Part shown: positions 26,593-33,986 of the stretch, in pieces
How the letters are laid out: every line of letters begins with the position of its first letter
How positions within the stretch are numbered: the first letter of the stretch is position 1
Assembly (NCBI GenBank): GCA_035472475.1
Contig: DATIPA010000122.1
Location: 1-64,000 of the forward strand
DNA length: 64,000 bases
DNA from: JAFAXD01 sp035472475
GTDB taxonomy: Bacteria; Pseudomonadota; Alphaproteobacteria; Rhizobiales; Xanthobacteraceae
Direction of reading: 5' to 3'
Made by a program: the position numbers and the translations under genes
The notes under the pieces: generated by a model
Seen by the model: only the letters and a program-made list of their open reading frames with translations
Databases searched by the model: none
Told to the model about the DNA's origin: nothing

Positions 26593-27386
26593 TCGGCGGC
26601 CCTCCGCATCGCCGCGTCATCCGTCATGTCGATCCGGCTGCGCAGGTCGGCCGCAGCGAGGAGGACGCGGAGCAGCCGTGCCGAGTGGGCGGCCGGGTAG
26701 CGCCGCAATCCGGCGGGAGCGAGCCGCGCATCGTCGAGCTCGGCGCACAGCATGCGCAGCGAGGCCGCATCATCGACGTCGTACCACTCCGGCAGAACAT
26801 CGACCCCAAGGCCGATCTCGGCCGCGCGCGCAAGCGTCTGGGTCGCGACCTGATCCGTGCTCCAGGCGACGTCCTCGAACAGGCGGCGGTGCGGCGCCTT
26901 GAGGCCGAGCAGATAGTAGCCGCCGTCGCGCGACGGGCCGAGGATCGCGCGATCGCCCGGACGCGCCAGCCGTTGCGCGGTGTCGACCAGGAGCGACGTT
27001 GGTAACGTAGGGCTATCCGAGTTGAGGACGACGGCTGCCGTGTGACCACGCTCGAACAACGCCGCGATCGCGGCGAACAGACAGTCGCCGAAGTTCGGGT
27101 ACCAGGCGTCGATCAGGCCGATCGACGGCGCAACGGTCGCAGTGAAGAAGGCCGCCGACTCGGGCGGCCCGAATGCCACATAGCCGTGGATCGGCGCTTC
27201 GCGCGCGGCGGCCGCGATGTTGTCGGTAACGTCGCGCAGGAATGCGGTGTTGAAGTCGCAGGCTTCCGTGAACGTGAGAGGAGGAACCAGACGGGTTTTC
27301 GAGCGTCCCGGAATCGACGCCTTGGCCATGACGGCGATCCCGCATGTTCCGGCCGGCGCGTGATCGGCTTTGCCCGTCGTGCTCAT
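26589..27386 (-). CDS. DUF2064 / TIGR04282-type glycosyltransferase or nucleotidyltransferase-like protein
   Basis: A 265-residue protein with a GT-A/nucleotidyltransferase-like fold. AVMAKASIPGRSKTRLVPPLT is the signature opening, and AVVLNSDSPTLP and LGPSRDGGYYLLGL follow. The TIGR04282 name comes from arsenosugar gene clusters, though members occur more widely. Several starts are possible (GTG 27419, ATG 27416, ATG 27386); I used the one nearest the conserved core. It is the first gene of the five-gene operon. Its donor and acceptor are unknown. Confidence 0.82.
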   Translation of the reverse strand: MSTTGKADHAPAGTCGIAVMAKASIPGRSKTRLVPPLTFTEACDFNTAFLRDVTDNIAAAAREAPIHGYVAFGPPESAAFFTATVAPSIGLIDAWYPNFGDCLFAAIAALFERGHTAAVVLNSDSPTLPTSLLVDTAQRLARPGDRAILGPSRDGGYYLLGLKAPHRRLFEDVAWSTDQVATQTLARAAEIGLGVDVLPEWYDVDDAASLRMLCAELDDARLAPAGLRRYPAAHSARLLRVLLAAADLRSRIDMTDDAAMRRAAE

Positions 27387-27555
27387 CGCCGCTGCCCCGC
27401 TCGCCCTGCTTGGCATCACATTGGGTACGGGAATCAACGCACAAAGACTATCGTGCGATCGGTGACATCGCGTTCAAATTTCCTGCGCCAAATACCACCG
27501 CCCGATAACGGCGCCGTGATCGAGATACCGCTGTCAGTCAGCGAGCCGGGCCGAC

Positions 27556-28722
27556 TTAGTTCCAAAGCCGCTTGCTGGCGATGTCGGCGCCTTGGCGCAT
27601 CGCCTTGAACTTTTCCCACACCACCGTGTGATGCACCTCGGTCTTGTAGAGCGCCTGCGAGGAAAACCCGCAGTCGGCGCCCGCCATCACGTTCTCGCGC
27701 CCGACCAGCTTGGCGTAACGCAGCAGCCGCTCGGCGATCAGTTCCGGATGCTCGACGATATTGCTGGCATGGGTGATGACGCCGGGACACAGCACTGCGC
27801 CGTCCGGCACTTTAACGCGCTCGAACAGATGATACTCGTGCTCGTGGCGCGGGTTGGCCGCCTCGAAGCTGTAGGAGCCGGCATTGATCTTGAAGACGTA
27901 GGGAATGACATCCGCCAGAGCCGCTTCGTAGATGCGCGGGCCTTCGTTGACCCCGTAGCAGGTGTGGAAGCGGACCTTCTCGGCGGGGATTCCCTTCAGC
28001 GCAGCGTTGGTGGCCTCGACGTAGATTTCGGCGCGCCGCTTCATCTGGGCCGGCGTGAGCCCGGGGTCGACAAAAATGTCCGAGAGAAACGGATCGTCGA
28101 CCTGCACCAGGATGCCGGCGTCGACAATCGCCTTGTATTCCTTGGCGAGCTCGGCCGCGAGCGCGTGGAAATAGTCTTCCTCGGATTTGTAGTACTCATT
28201 GATCCCGACCCCGGCCGGTGCGGTCGCCGGCAGGAACACATGGGTGTCGGGCACGCCCGCGGCCTTGGCGGCGGCCTTGACGTTGGCGATATCCTTTTGC
28301 ACCTCCTGCTCGCCTTTGTATTTGATCGGGCCCGTGCAGACCACCGGGGTGATCGCGACGATCGTGCCGCCCATCATCGCTTCCTTGAAATACTGCGCGT
28401 AGTAGTCCGGAAACGCCGCGACTTCCTTCTGGAACAGCAGCAGCTTCTGGCCGGGCCGCGGTTCAAAACCGGTGAGCCGTTCCTGGATGTAGGTGAAGAA
28501 CCCGGGCTTGGACACTTCGCCGTCGGTCACGATGTCGATGCCGCAGTCGACCTGCTTGCGCACGTTGTCGCGCACGCCCTCCGCGATGGCCTTGTCGAGC
28601 GCGGCCTGGTCGTAGGTCTGGCCGTTGAGCTTGGCCTTGAGCAGGTCGAGGACGTTGTGTGGTCGCGGCAGGCTCCCGATGTGTGTGGTCTGAATGCGAT
28701 CGGTGTTCTGCTGAAGCGACAT
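27556..28722 (-). CDS. MetE-like / cobalamin-independent methionine synthase II family protein
   Basis: A 388-residue protein matching only the catalytic half of MetE, as in short alkyl-transfer homologues that include epoxyalkane:CoM transferase. Zinc ligands His253 and Cys255 (RFHTCYG) and Cys351 (GADCGFSS) are in place, and TTHIGSLPRP opens the chain. It differs clearly from the MetE-like protein at the start of the window. It lies 53 bp downstream of the denD gene on the same strand, suggesting co-transcription. A thiol acts as acceptor in this family, but which thiol is not shown. Confidence 0.85.
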   Translation of the reverse strand: MSLQQNTDRIQTTHIGSLPRPHNVLDLLKAKLNGQTYDQAALDKAIAEGVRDNVRKQVDCGIDIVTDGEVSKPGFFTYIQERLTGFEPRPGQKLLLFQKEVAAFPDYYAQYFKEAMMGGTIVAITPVVCTGPIKYKGEQEVQKDIANVKAAAKAAGVPDTHVFLPATAPAGVGINEYYKSEEDYFHALAAELAKEYKAIVDAGILVQVDDPFLSDIFVDPGLTPAQMKRRAEIYVEATNAALKGIPAEKVRFHTCYGVNEGPRIYEAALADVIPYVFKINAGSYSFEAANPRHEHEYHLFERVKVPDGAVLCPGVITHASNIVEHPELIAERLLRYAKLVGRENVMAGADCGFSSQALYKTEVHHTVVWEKFKAMRQGADIASKRLWN

Positions 28723-28775
28723 GGCGTCCTCCTGGGTTCATCGGGCGCGGCGCGGCACTAGCCGGCCCGCGCCAA

Positions 28776-29756
28776 TCACGCAGCGATCTTGCCGCCGAGC
28801 TCGTCCTCGATATGTGTGCGAATGATATCGTCGAACGTCGCTTCCGCCCGAAAGCCGAGCGCGGTGGCGCGGCTCGCATCGAAGCACTGCGGCCAGCCCT
28901 CGACAATGCGCATGATCATCGGGTCAGGCTCGCGCCGAATGCGCGCCGCGACCTTGTCGCCGGCGATGCGCTGCAGCGCTGCGATCTGCTCGCCGACCGT
29001 GCAGGAAACGCCCGGCATTGTCAGGCTAATGCGGCTCCCGAGCTGTTCGGGCTTGAGCGATGCAGCGTGCAGCAGAAACCCGATCGCGGCGCGCGGGCTT
29101 GCATGCCAGTGCCGCACGCTCTCGTCGACCGGCAGAACGGCGTCCTGGCCCGCGAGCGGCTCGCGGATGATGGACGAAAAGAACCCGGAGGCGGCGCGGT
29201 TGGGCTTGCCCGGACGCACGTTGATGGTGGGCAGCCGTATCGCGACGCCGTCGAGGAAGCCGCGGCGCGCGTAATCGGCCAGCAGCAGTTCCACAATCGC
29301 CTTCTGGGTTCCGTACGAGGTCAGCGGGGCGAGCGCGAAATCGTCCGGGATCGCCGGCGGGAACGGCGCGCCAAACACTGCGATCGAGGATGCGAACACA
29401 AGCTTCGGGTGATAATCTCCCGCGGCGCGGATGGCCTCGAGCAGCAAGCGCGTCGCGTCGAGATTGACGCGATAGCCCTTGTCGAAATCGAGCTCGGCCT
29501 CGCCCGAGACGATCGCCGCCAGGTGAAAGATGACATCGGGCCGCTCGGCCACGAGTTTGCTGGTCTCACCGGGAGCGGCGAGGTCGCACGCAGCAGTCGC
29601 AACATTGGCGGCGAAGCCGGCTGGCGGCTCGGGCGCAACCACATCGACAAGCTTGATGCGATCAATCGGCGTGCCGTTGATGGCTTGATCCGCGAGCAGC
29701 CGCGCCGTCAGCTTGCGGCCGATCATGCCGGCCGCGCCGGTCACCAGAATGTTCAT
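28776..29756 (-). CDS. denD: D-erythronate dehydrogenase-type SDR enzyme
   Basis: A 326-residue extended short-chain dehydrogenase. GAAGMIGRKL near the start is the NAD-binding glycine motif; the catalytic tyrosine and lysine are in SYGTQK, and FHLAAIVSGEAELDFDKGYRVN and TINVRPGKPNRAASGFFS match DenD closely. DenD oxidises D-erythronate to 2-oxo-tetronate. The usual partners (OtnK, OtnC and OtnI-type proteins) are absent, so the physiological substrate here may differ. Its downstream neighbour is a MetE-like protein. Confidence 0.82.
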   Translation of the reverse strand: MNILVTGAAGMIGRKLTARLLADQAINGTPIDRIKLVDVVAPEPPAGFAANVATAACDLAAPGETSKLVAERPDVIFHLAAIVSGEAELDFDKGYRVNLDATRLLLEAIRAAGDYHPKLVFASSIAVFGAPFPPAIPDDFALAPLTSYGTQKAIVELLLADYARRGFLDGVAIRLPTINVRPGKPNRAASGFFSSIIREPLAGQDAVLPVDESVRHWHASPRAAIGFLLHAASLKPEQLGSRISLTMPGVSCTVGEQIAALQRIAGDKVAARIRREPDPMIMRIVEGWPQCFDASRATALGFRAEATFDDIIRTHIEDELGGKIAA

Positions 29757-29792
29757 CGGGCCTCGATGCGGCGGCGGCGTCGCGTCGCCGTG

Positions 29793-30194
29793 TTACTTGC
29801 CGAGTTCGAGCGCCCAATACTCGACCCCGGAGTTCGACTTGGCGGAAGCGAGCCCGTAGGTCTTCACGTCGTTCAATAGCATATTGGACCGATGGCCCGG
29901 CGAATTGATCCAGTGCTGGATCGTGCACGACGTCGTGCTGCAGCCGTAGAGCACATTCTCGGCGCGTGCGCCGGCGGGTCCACGCTTCTCGAAGAACCCG
30001 GCGTGATCCATGTGGTTGCGGCGGGCCATGTCTTCGGCGTGCTCTTTGGCAAGCTTGACCATCGCCGGATCGGCGCGCAGCTCGGACAGCCCGTTGCCGG
30101 TGCGGAATTCGTTGAGCGAGGCCGCCTTCTGGGCCGCAGCCGCGGGCCCCGTGCAGGCTGACAGCGTCAACAGCAGTGCAAGGCACTCAAACAT
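29793..30194 (-). CDS. secreted CAP-domain (SCP/PR-1-like) lipoprotein
   Basis: A 133-residue protein. A short hydrophobic leader ends in LTLSAC with Cys14, a lipobox, and a single CAP domain follows: LNEFRTGNGLSEL, KEHAEDMARRNHMDHAGF, AENVLYGC and IQHWINSPGHRSNML. The CAP histidines and glutamates are present. The leader has no positive residue before the hydrophobic core, which is unusual and may mean the true start lies elsewhere. Function in bacteria is unclear; extracellular or envelope location is expected. Confidence 0.82.
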   Translation of the reverse strand: MFECLALLLTLSACTGPAAAAQKAASLNEFRTGNGLSELRADPAMVKLAKEHAEDMARRNHMDHAGFFEKRGPAGARAENVLYGCSTTSCTIQHWINSPGHRSNMLLNDVKTYGLASAKSNSGVEYWALELGK

Positions 30195-30481
30195 GCAAGG
30201 AGGTCCCCCATCACGCCCCGACCGGCATGCGGATCCACGGCCGAAAGGCGGCGCGGCTTAATTGTCTGATCGGATCCCCACCGGCCGCGAAAATAGCCTG
30301 CAGACTGGGGCGTCATAAAGGCAATCGGCCCGGTCTGACGGTACCGGGGGACGAGGGGCGCGGAGCCCGGCCGACGCCGGTGTTGGGATCTCGGGCCGCG
30401 GGCGTTAACATGTGTGGCATTTCGGGGCCGACGTGGTTGAAATCGGCGGTCGGCACGGTGTCGGTAAGCAGGAGCATGCAG
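30195..30481. other. divergent promoter region, no gene seen
   Basis: About 290 bp between two divergent exported-protein genes. A strong GCAAGGAGGT at 30197-30206 on the plus strand resembles a ribosome-binding site, but no start codon follows at a useful distance. Confidence 0.35.
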
Positions 30482-30802
30482 ATGCGGCGTCTCGTTCCAG
30501 TTGTGGGTTTGGTTTTTGTCCTCGGGATCGCCGGCGCCCACGCCGGGCCATGCACCACCGAGATCACCCAGATCGAGCAGGCAGTGAACCAGCCGAACTC
30601 GCAATACGGCCCGACCGCACGCCAAACGGTGGGAGCCCAGGACAGCCAACAGCCGACGCCGTCCTCGATTGCGGCCGCCGAAAAACGAGCGGACACCCAC
30701 TATCTCGACGTGTTGAACAAGGCCAAGGCCCTCGACGCCGCCAACAACCCCGACTGCCAAAACGTGGTCAAGGAGCTCAAGCTGCTGGTCGGGATGCAAT
30801 AA
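30482..30802 (+). CDS. small exported protein, unknown
   Basis: A 106-residue periplasmic protein. A signal peptide (MRRLVPVVGLVFVLGIAGAHA) precedes a mature part with GPCTTEITQIEQAV near the start, a Gln-rich middle and a C-terminal helix (HYLDVLNKAKALDAANNPDCQNVVKEL); two cysteines could form a disulfide. I used the second of two adjacent ATGs because GGAG lies seven bases before it. No known function. It converges with the RidA-like gene 12 bp away. Confidence 0.72.
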   Translation: MRRLVPVVGLVFVLGIAGAHAGPCTTEITQIEQAVNQPNSQYGPTARQTVGAQDSQQPTPSSIAAAEKRADTHYLDVLNKAKALDAANNPDCQNVVKELKLLVGMQ

Positions 30803-30814
30803 CGCACGTCGGCG

Positions 30815-31273
30815 TCAATCCACGATCCGCATCACCGCTTCGATCTCGACCGACATGCCGTTCGGCAGCGACGCCATGCCGACGGCCGAGCGCGCGTGGC
30901 GGCCGCGCTCGCCCAGCACTTCGACCAGCAGGTCCGAGCACCCGTTGATCACCTTCGGCGGGTCGCCGAAGTCCGGCGTCGCGTTGACCATGCCCAGAAG
31001 CTTGAGAGTCTCGACCCGCGCCAGGTTGCCGGCAGCCGCCTTCGCGGCGGCGAGCAGCCCGAGGCCGACGAGCTTGGCGTGCTCGTAGGCTTCCTGCCAC
31101 GTGAAGTCGCGGCCGACTTTGCCGATGTAATAGGAGCCGTCGGGCTTCGCCGGTCCCTGGCCCGAGACATAGATCGTTTTGCCGTCGAGCTTGAACGGGA
31201 CGAAGTTCGCGATCGGGGCTCGCAATGGCGGCAGTGTGAGGCCGAGGGCTTTGAGTTTTTCTTCGGGCGTCAT
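30815..31273 (-). CDS. RidA/YjgF family protein
   Basis: A 152-residue cytosolic protein of the YjgF/YER057c/UK114 family, in which RidA removes reactive enamine/imine intermediates. IYVSGQGPAKPDG, NLARVETLKLLGMVNATPDF and ARSAVGMASLPNGMSVEIEAVMRI match the family. The arginine in the active-site ARSAVG is present. It is a longer subfamily member (RidA is about 128 residues) with an N-terminal extension. It lies 15 bp after the remnant of a binding-protein gene. Confidence 0.85.
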   Translation of the reverse strand: MTPEEKLKALGLTLPPLRAPIANFVPFKLDGKTIYVSGQGPAKPDGSYYIGKVGRDFTWQEAYEHAKLVGLGLLAAAKAAAGNLARVETLKLLGMVNATPDFGDPPKVINGCSDLLVEVLGERGRHARSAVGMASLPNGMSVEIEAVMRIVD

Positions 31274-31288
31274 GGGCGCTCCTGTTGG

Positions 31289-31480
31289 CTACTCGATCGG
31301 CGCCACGATCGTCGGATGTTTGAACTGATTGGCGTCGAGCTTCTTGCTGATCATACCGGTGTCCGCTTAGACGTCGAGCATGGCCTGGATGCCGGCGAAA
31401 TCGGGCGCCGCACCGGGCTCACGCGCGAAGTCGTTCGACTTGAGCAGGTAGGCGTCCAGCACCGGCACCGGCACCCCCGA
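31289..31480 (-). pseudogene. 3' remnant of an ABC transporter substrate-binding protein gene
   Basis: The minus strand encodes YLLKSNDFAREPGAAP and DFAGIQAMLDV, then an in-frame TAA (31367-31369), then ADTGMISKKLDANQFKHPTIV and a final TAG. Together these read as the end of an NMT1/SsuA-type binding protein broken by a nonsense codon. Sequence similarity stops near 31470-31480, where a truncated permease begins on the other strand. The breakpoint suggests an inversion or deletion inside a former transporter operon. Confidence 0.5.
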
Positions 31481-31484
31481 CGCG

Positions 31485-32126
31485 GTGTTTGGCCGTCTTT
31501 TCACCCTGCTCGGCGATCGCACGTTCCTGACAAACGCGGGGATCACCTTGTTCCGGCTGTTCGCGGGGTTCGGCATTGCATTGGTGGTGGGCGTCGGCCT
31601 CGGCATCCTGGCGGCCGGAAGCCGTACGGTCGCCAGCTTGCTGCAACCGCTGATCCGGGTGCTAGCGCCGGTGCCGAAAATCGCGCTCTACCCCGCGTTC
31701 GTACTGACGCTCGGATTCGATCATTCATCCAAGATTGCGCTGGTGGTCGCCGACGCCCTGTTTCCGATCCTGCTCGCCACCTACCAAGGCGCTGCCGCGG
31801 TCGAGCCCAAGCTCGTCTGGTCGGCGCGCGCCGCCGGCGCCTCCCAGATCCGCTGCCTGTTCACCGTGGTGCTGACCGCGGCGCTGCCGTCCATTCTCAC
31901 GGGCGCGCGCATCGGCCTGATCATTTCCTGCATTGTGGTGTTTCTGGCCGAGATGATCACCTCGACCGACGGGCTGGGTCAGTTGCTGGTGCGGGCGGCG
32001 CGCAACTTTCAAACCGTCGACATGTTCGAGCCGATCATCGCGATCTCATTGCTTGGCCTCCTCCTCAACGCCGCCTTCAATGCGGTGAGCGCGCGACTGC
32101 TGGTAGGCTTCCCCGAGCAGCGCTGA
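31485..32126 (+). pseudogene. 5'-truncated ABC transporter permease (SsuC/TauC type)
   Basis: A 213-residue frame covering the core of a nitrate/sulfonate-type permease: TLFRLFAGFGIALVVGVGLG, then LAPVPKIALYPAFVLTLGF and the EAA-like loop YQGAAAVEPKLVWSARAAGAS. Typical members have 250-270 residues and one more N-terminal helix, which is missing here. The GTG has no ribosome-binding site, and a stop lies in frame 12 codons upstream. No ATPase is adjacent. Together with the opposite-strand binding-protein remnant it marks a degraded transporter locus, although the frame itself is intact. Confidence 0.6.
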
Positions 32127-32238
32127 AACGTGCAGACGAGCATTCACAGCGCGCCCGTCAAATGCATAATGGCGCGCCATTACCGGCATGGCCGGAACAG
32201 GCGGGGGCGACGTCAGCCGTCATGAAGAGGCACCGCTC

Positions 32239-32742
32239 ATGAAGCGCATGGGGATCGTGGCGGTTACGCTTGCGGCGCTTGCGTTCGCACACCAGGCAAC
32301 GCTGTGTCCGGCCGCCGCGCAATCTGGGACTGAGCCTTCCACGGCGCCACCGGCCGCGTCGGATGCCCCGGCGGCCCAGCCGCCGCCTTCCACAACACCG
32401 CCGGCGCCGCCACCGTCGTCAACGTTGCCCGCGTCACCGCCCCCGCCGGTACCGCGGCCGCCGGCGTCCTCGGCAGCGCCATCTACATCCGGCTTCGCAT
32501 TCGGCCGCCGGCCGTCGCGCGAGGAAGTCAGCGCGGCGCGCGAGGCCTGCCGACAGCAAGCAAACAGCCAGAATCTCAGTGGCAACGAGCGCGCCAAGTT
32601 CCTGCGCGGCTGCTTCGCCGCCAAAATGCCGGCGGTGGTGAGGCGGGCTGCGTGTCGGAAGGAGGGCAAAGCCAAAGGCCACGTACAGGCTGGGCTACGC
32701 GCCTACATCCGGCAGTGTATGGCGCGCCAACGAGGGACCTAG
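32239..32742 (+). CDS. exported Pro-rich protein with PsiF-like C-terminal region
   Basis: A 167-residue protein. A signal peptide (MKRMGIVAVTLAALAFAHQA) is followed by a Pro/Ala/Ser linker (about residues 28-85) and a C-terminal domain with four spaced cysteines (EACRQQANSQNLSGNERAKF, LRGCFAAKM, AACRKEGK, IRQCMARQ). The C...GNERAKFLRGCF pattern resembles the PsiF repeat of phosphate-starvation proteins. I used the ATG at 32239, eight bases after GAGG. The linker suggests it spans the wall or reaches outward. Confidence 0.65.
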   Translation: MKRMGIVAVTLAALAFAHQATLCPAAAQSGTEPSTAPPAASDAPAAQPPPSTTPPAPPPSSTLPASPPPPVPRPPASSAAPSTSGFAFGRRPSREEVSAAREACRQQANSQNLSGNERAKFLRGCFAAKMPAVVRRAACRKEGKAKGHVQAGLRAYIRQCMARQRGT

Positions 32743-32835
32743 CGTTCGCGCGCGCTACTCAACGCATGCAAAGCCAAGGTGCGATCATGTTGCGCACCGA
32801 AATGCGGCGTTGCCGCATGTCTTCTTGTTGCCACA

Positions 32836-32857
32836 AACATTACAGTCCGGTAATGTT
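32836..32857. promoter_or_regulatory. perfect palindrome upstream of a small exported repeat protein
   Basis: AACATTAC-N6-GTAATGTT is an inverted repeat with eight-base perfect arms, centred 55 bp before the ATG at 32902. The spacing suits an operator overlapping the promoter. The half-site AACATTAC also occurs at 15248-15255, within the phased repeats upstream of the Tyr-rich protein. Confidence 0.5.
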
Positions 32858-32901
32858 GAGCAATGTCGCCTACAAAGACGACAATCAGAGAGGAATACGC
32901 A

Positions 32902-33171
32902 ATGAAGAACAAGCTGTTAACGGCAGTCATCGCGGCCGCGTTCGTGACCGTGAGCGGGGCGTCCTGGGCTCAGGTCGGGGTCGGAGCCAATTCCGTACCC
33001 AAATACAGCAACGTGGAAGGCTCGAAGAACAAGAAGGTCACCGATCACGGCGTGGGCGCAAATTCGGCTCCAAAGTATGGTTCGATGGCGGCCTCGAAGA
33101 ACAGGAAGGTCTCCAAACACGGGGTCGGCGCCAACGTTGAACCGGTCTATCCGAAGACCGGCACGCACTAA
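32902..33171 (+). CDS. small exported protein with GVGAN repeats
   Basis: An 89-residue protein. The signal peptide MKNKLLTAVIAAAFVTVSGASWA is followed by three near-copies of a 24-25-residue unit: VGVGANSVPKY...SKNKKVTDH, GVGANSAPKY...SKNRKVSKH, and a shorter GVGANVEPVYPKTGTH. The lysine-rich ends give it a strong positive charge. AGAGGA precedes the ATG. A palindrome lies upstream and a strong intrinsic terminator downstream, so this is a self-contained unit. No function known; the repeats suggest binding to a polymer or surface. Confidence 0.7.
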   Translation: MKNKLLTAVIAAAFVTVSGASWAQVGVGANSVPKYSNVEGSKNKKVTDHGVGANSAPKYGSMAASKNRKVSKHGVGANVEPVYPKTGTH

Positions 33172-33278
33172 GTTCCGCAACCGAAAGCCGGCGGTGACTC
33201 GCAACGGCTCGTTTGCCAAATCCTGAATAAATGCGCGCGGACAGGGCTTAGGCCCGACGGGCGCCCTTGCTGAACTGG

Positions 33279-33319
33279 CCCCGTCAACCATCGTCACGGA
33301 GGGTTGACGGGGTCTTTTT
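33279..33319 (+). terminator. strong intrinsic terminator
   Basis: CCCCGTCAACC (33279-33289) pairs perfectly over 11 bases with GGTTGACGGGG (33302-33312), followed by TCTTTTTATT. It closes the unit of the GVGAN-repeat protein. Confidence 0.88.
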
Positions 33320-33404
33320 ATTGTCGACGGCGAAGCCGGCAGCACAGCGGGCGCCGAAGCGCCCGCGTGACCGTCGGACTGCGAATCGCGTCGCGCAATT
33401 CGCT

Positions 33405-33647
33405 TTAGGGTCGTTCCCACCACCACCAGTCGGGATGCAGGCGACGCCAGTCCGCGTGCCGCTGCCTGTTCTCGCCGATCAGTATGCCGAAACGGATGCA
33501 GGCGCGTTTGTCGCCTCGATCGCAGAGCTGATGGAATCCGATCATCTCGGCTTCGATGTTGCCTTGTGCCCGAACCGGAGGGGAGTACGCCACGACGGCG
33601 CCGGCGATCGTAATTCCCGCCGCCACCAGCAATGATTTCGCAAACAT
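33405..33647 (-). CDS. small exported protein, Trp-rich C-terminus
   Basis: An 80-residue protein. A hydrophobic leader (MFAKSLLVAAGITIAGAVVAYSPPVRA) is followed by a mature part with CDRGDKRACIRFGILIGENRQRHADWRRLHPDWWWWERP. The two cysteines are nine apart. I used the internal ATG at 33647, with GGGAG upstream, because the preceding 56 codons have shadow-like composition. I recall no function; proteins with this ending appear in Bradyrhizobium relatives. Confidence 0.6.
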   Translation of the reverse strand: MFAKSLLVAAGITIAGAVVAYSPPVRAQGNIEAEMIGFHQLCDRGDKRACIRFGILIGENRQRHADWRRLHPDWWWWERP

Positions 33648-33818
33648 GGATGTTTCGCTCCCGCCAGAAGTCGCCCCGCGCGCGCCATAGGTGCGGATTG
33701 GAGCGCTTTTATGGATTAAACGCCTGCAGACGTTGAGCGAAAGTCCGTGTTGCACCCGCATACCGGCCCATGAAGAAAAAGCTGTTGGCGGAGGCGCTTG
33801 TACCCGACGCGTCAAATG

Positions 33819-33901
33819 AAAAGCCCCGCAGTTTCCTGCGGGGCTTATCAGATCGGCGCCGGGGGGTAAGGGGGAGGGGGCGGCGCCGAGTTCTAAGGGT
33901 G
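33819..33901 (-). ncRNA. candidate small RNA with CU-rich loop and intrinsic terminator
   Basis: On the minus strand, TTGGCG (33934-33929), 16 bases, then TAGAAT (33912-33907) form a plausible promoter, with a start near 33901. The transcript would hold a stem of two CGGCGCC arms (33887-33881 and 33860-33854) enclosing a loop of C-runs with CCUCCCCC, complementary to Shine-Dalgarno sequences. A terminator follows: an 11-bp perfect stem (33846-33836 with 33831-33821), a GAAA loop, and CTTTTC. No sizeable ORF lies inside. The layout matches trans-acting alphaproteobacterial sRNAs with anti-SD loops. Confidence 0.6.
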
Positions 33902-33986
33902 AGCGTATTCTACAGGAACCAGCCCGCGCGCCAATTATACATAGGTGTAGCGCATCTACGCTGCCGTAACGCGTTGATGTTGCGCG

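Noticed and set aside
27592..28761. A 389-codon plus-strand frame antisense to the MetE-like gene
   Set aside because: The minus-strand protein has correct zinc ligands and family length. The antisense frame is low-complexity.
28659..29879. A 406-codon plus-strand frame antisense to denD
   Set aside because: No domain or start signal supports it, and the SDR gene on the other strand has NAD-binding and catalytic motifs.
30197..30206. A consensus-like ribosome-binding site GCAAGGAGGT on the plus strand
   Set aside because: No ATG, GTG or TTG follows at a workable distance, and the sequence overlaps the start region of the minus-strand CAP-domain gene.
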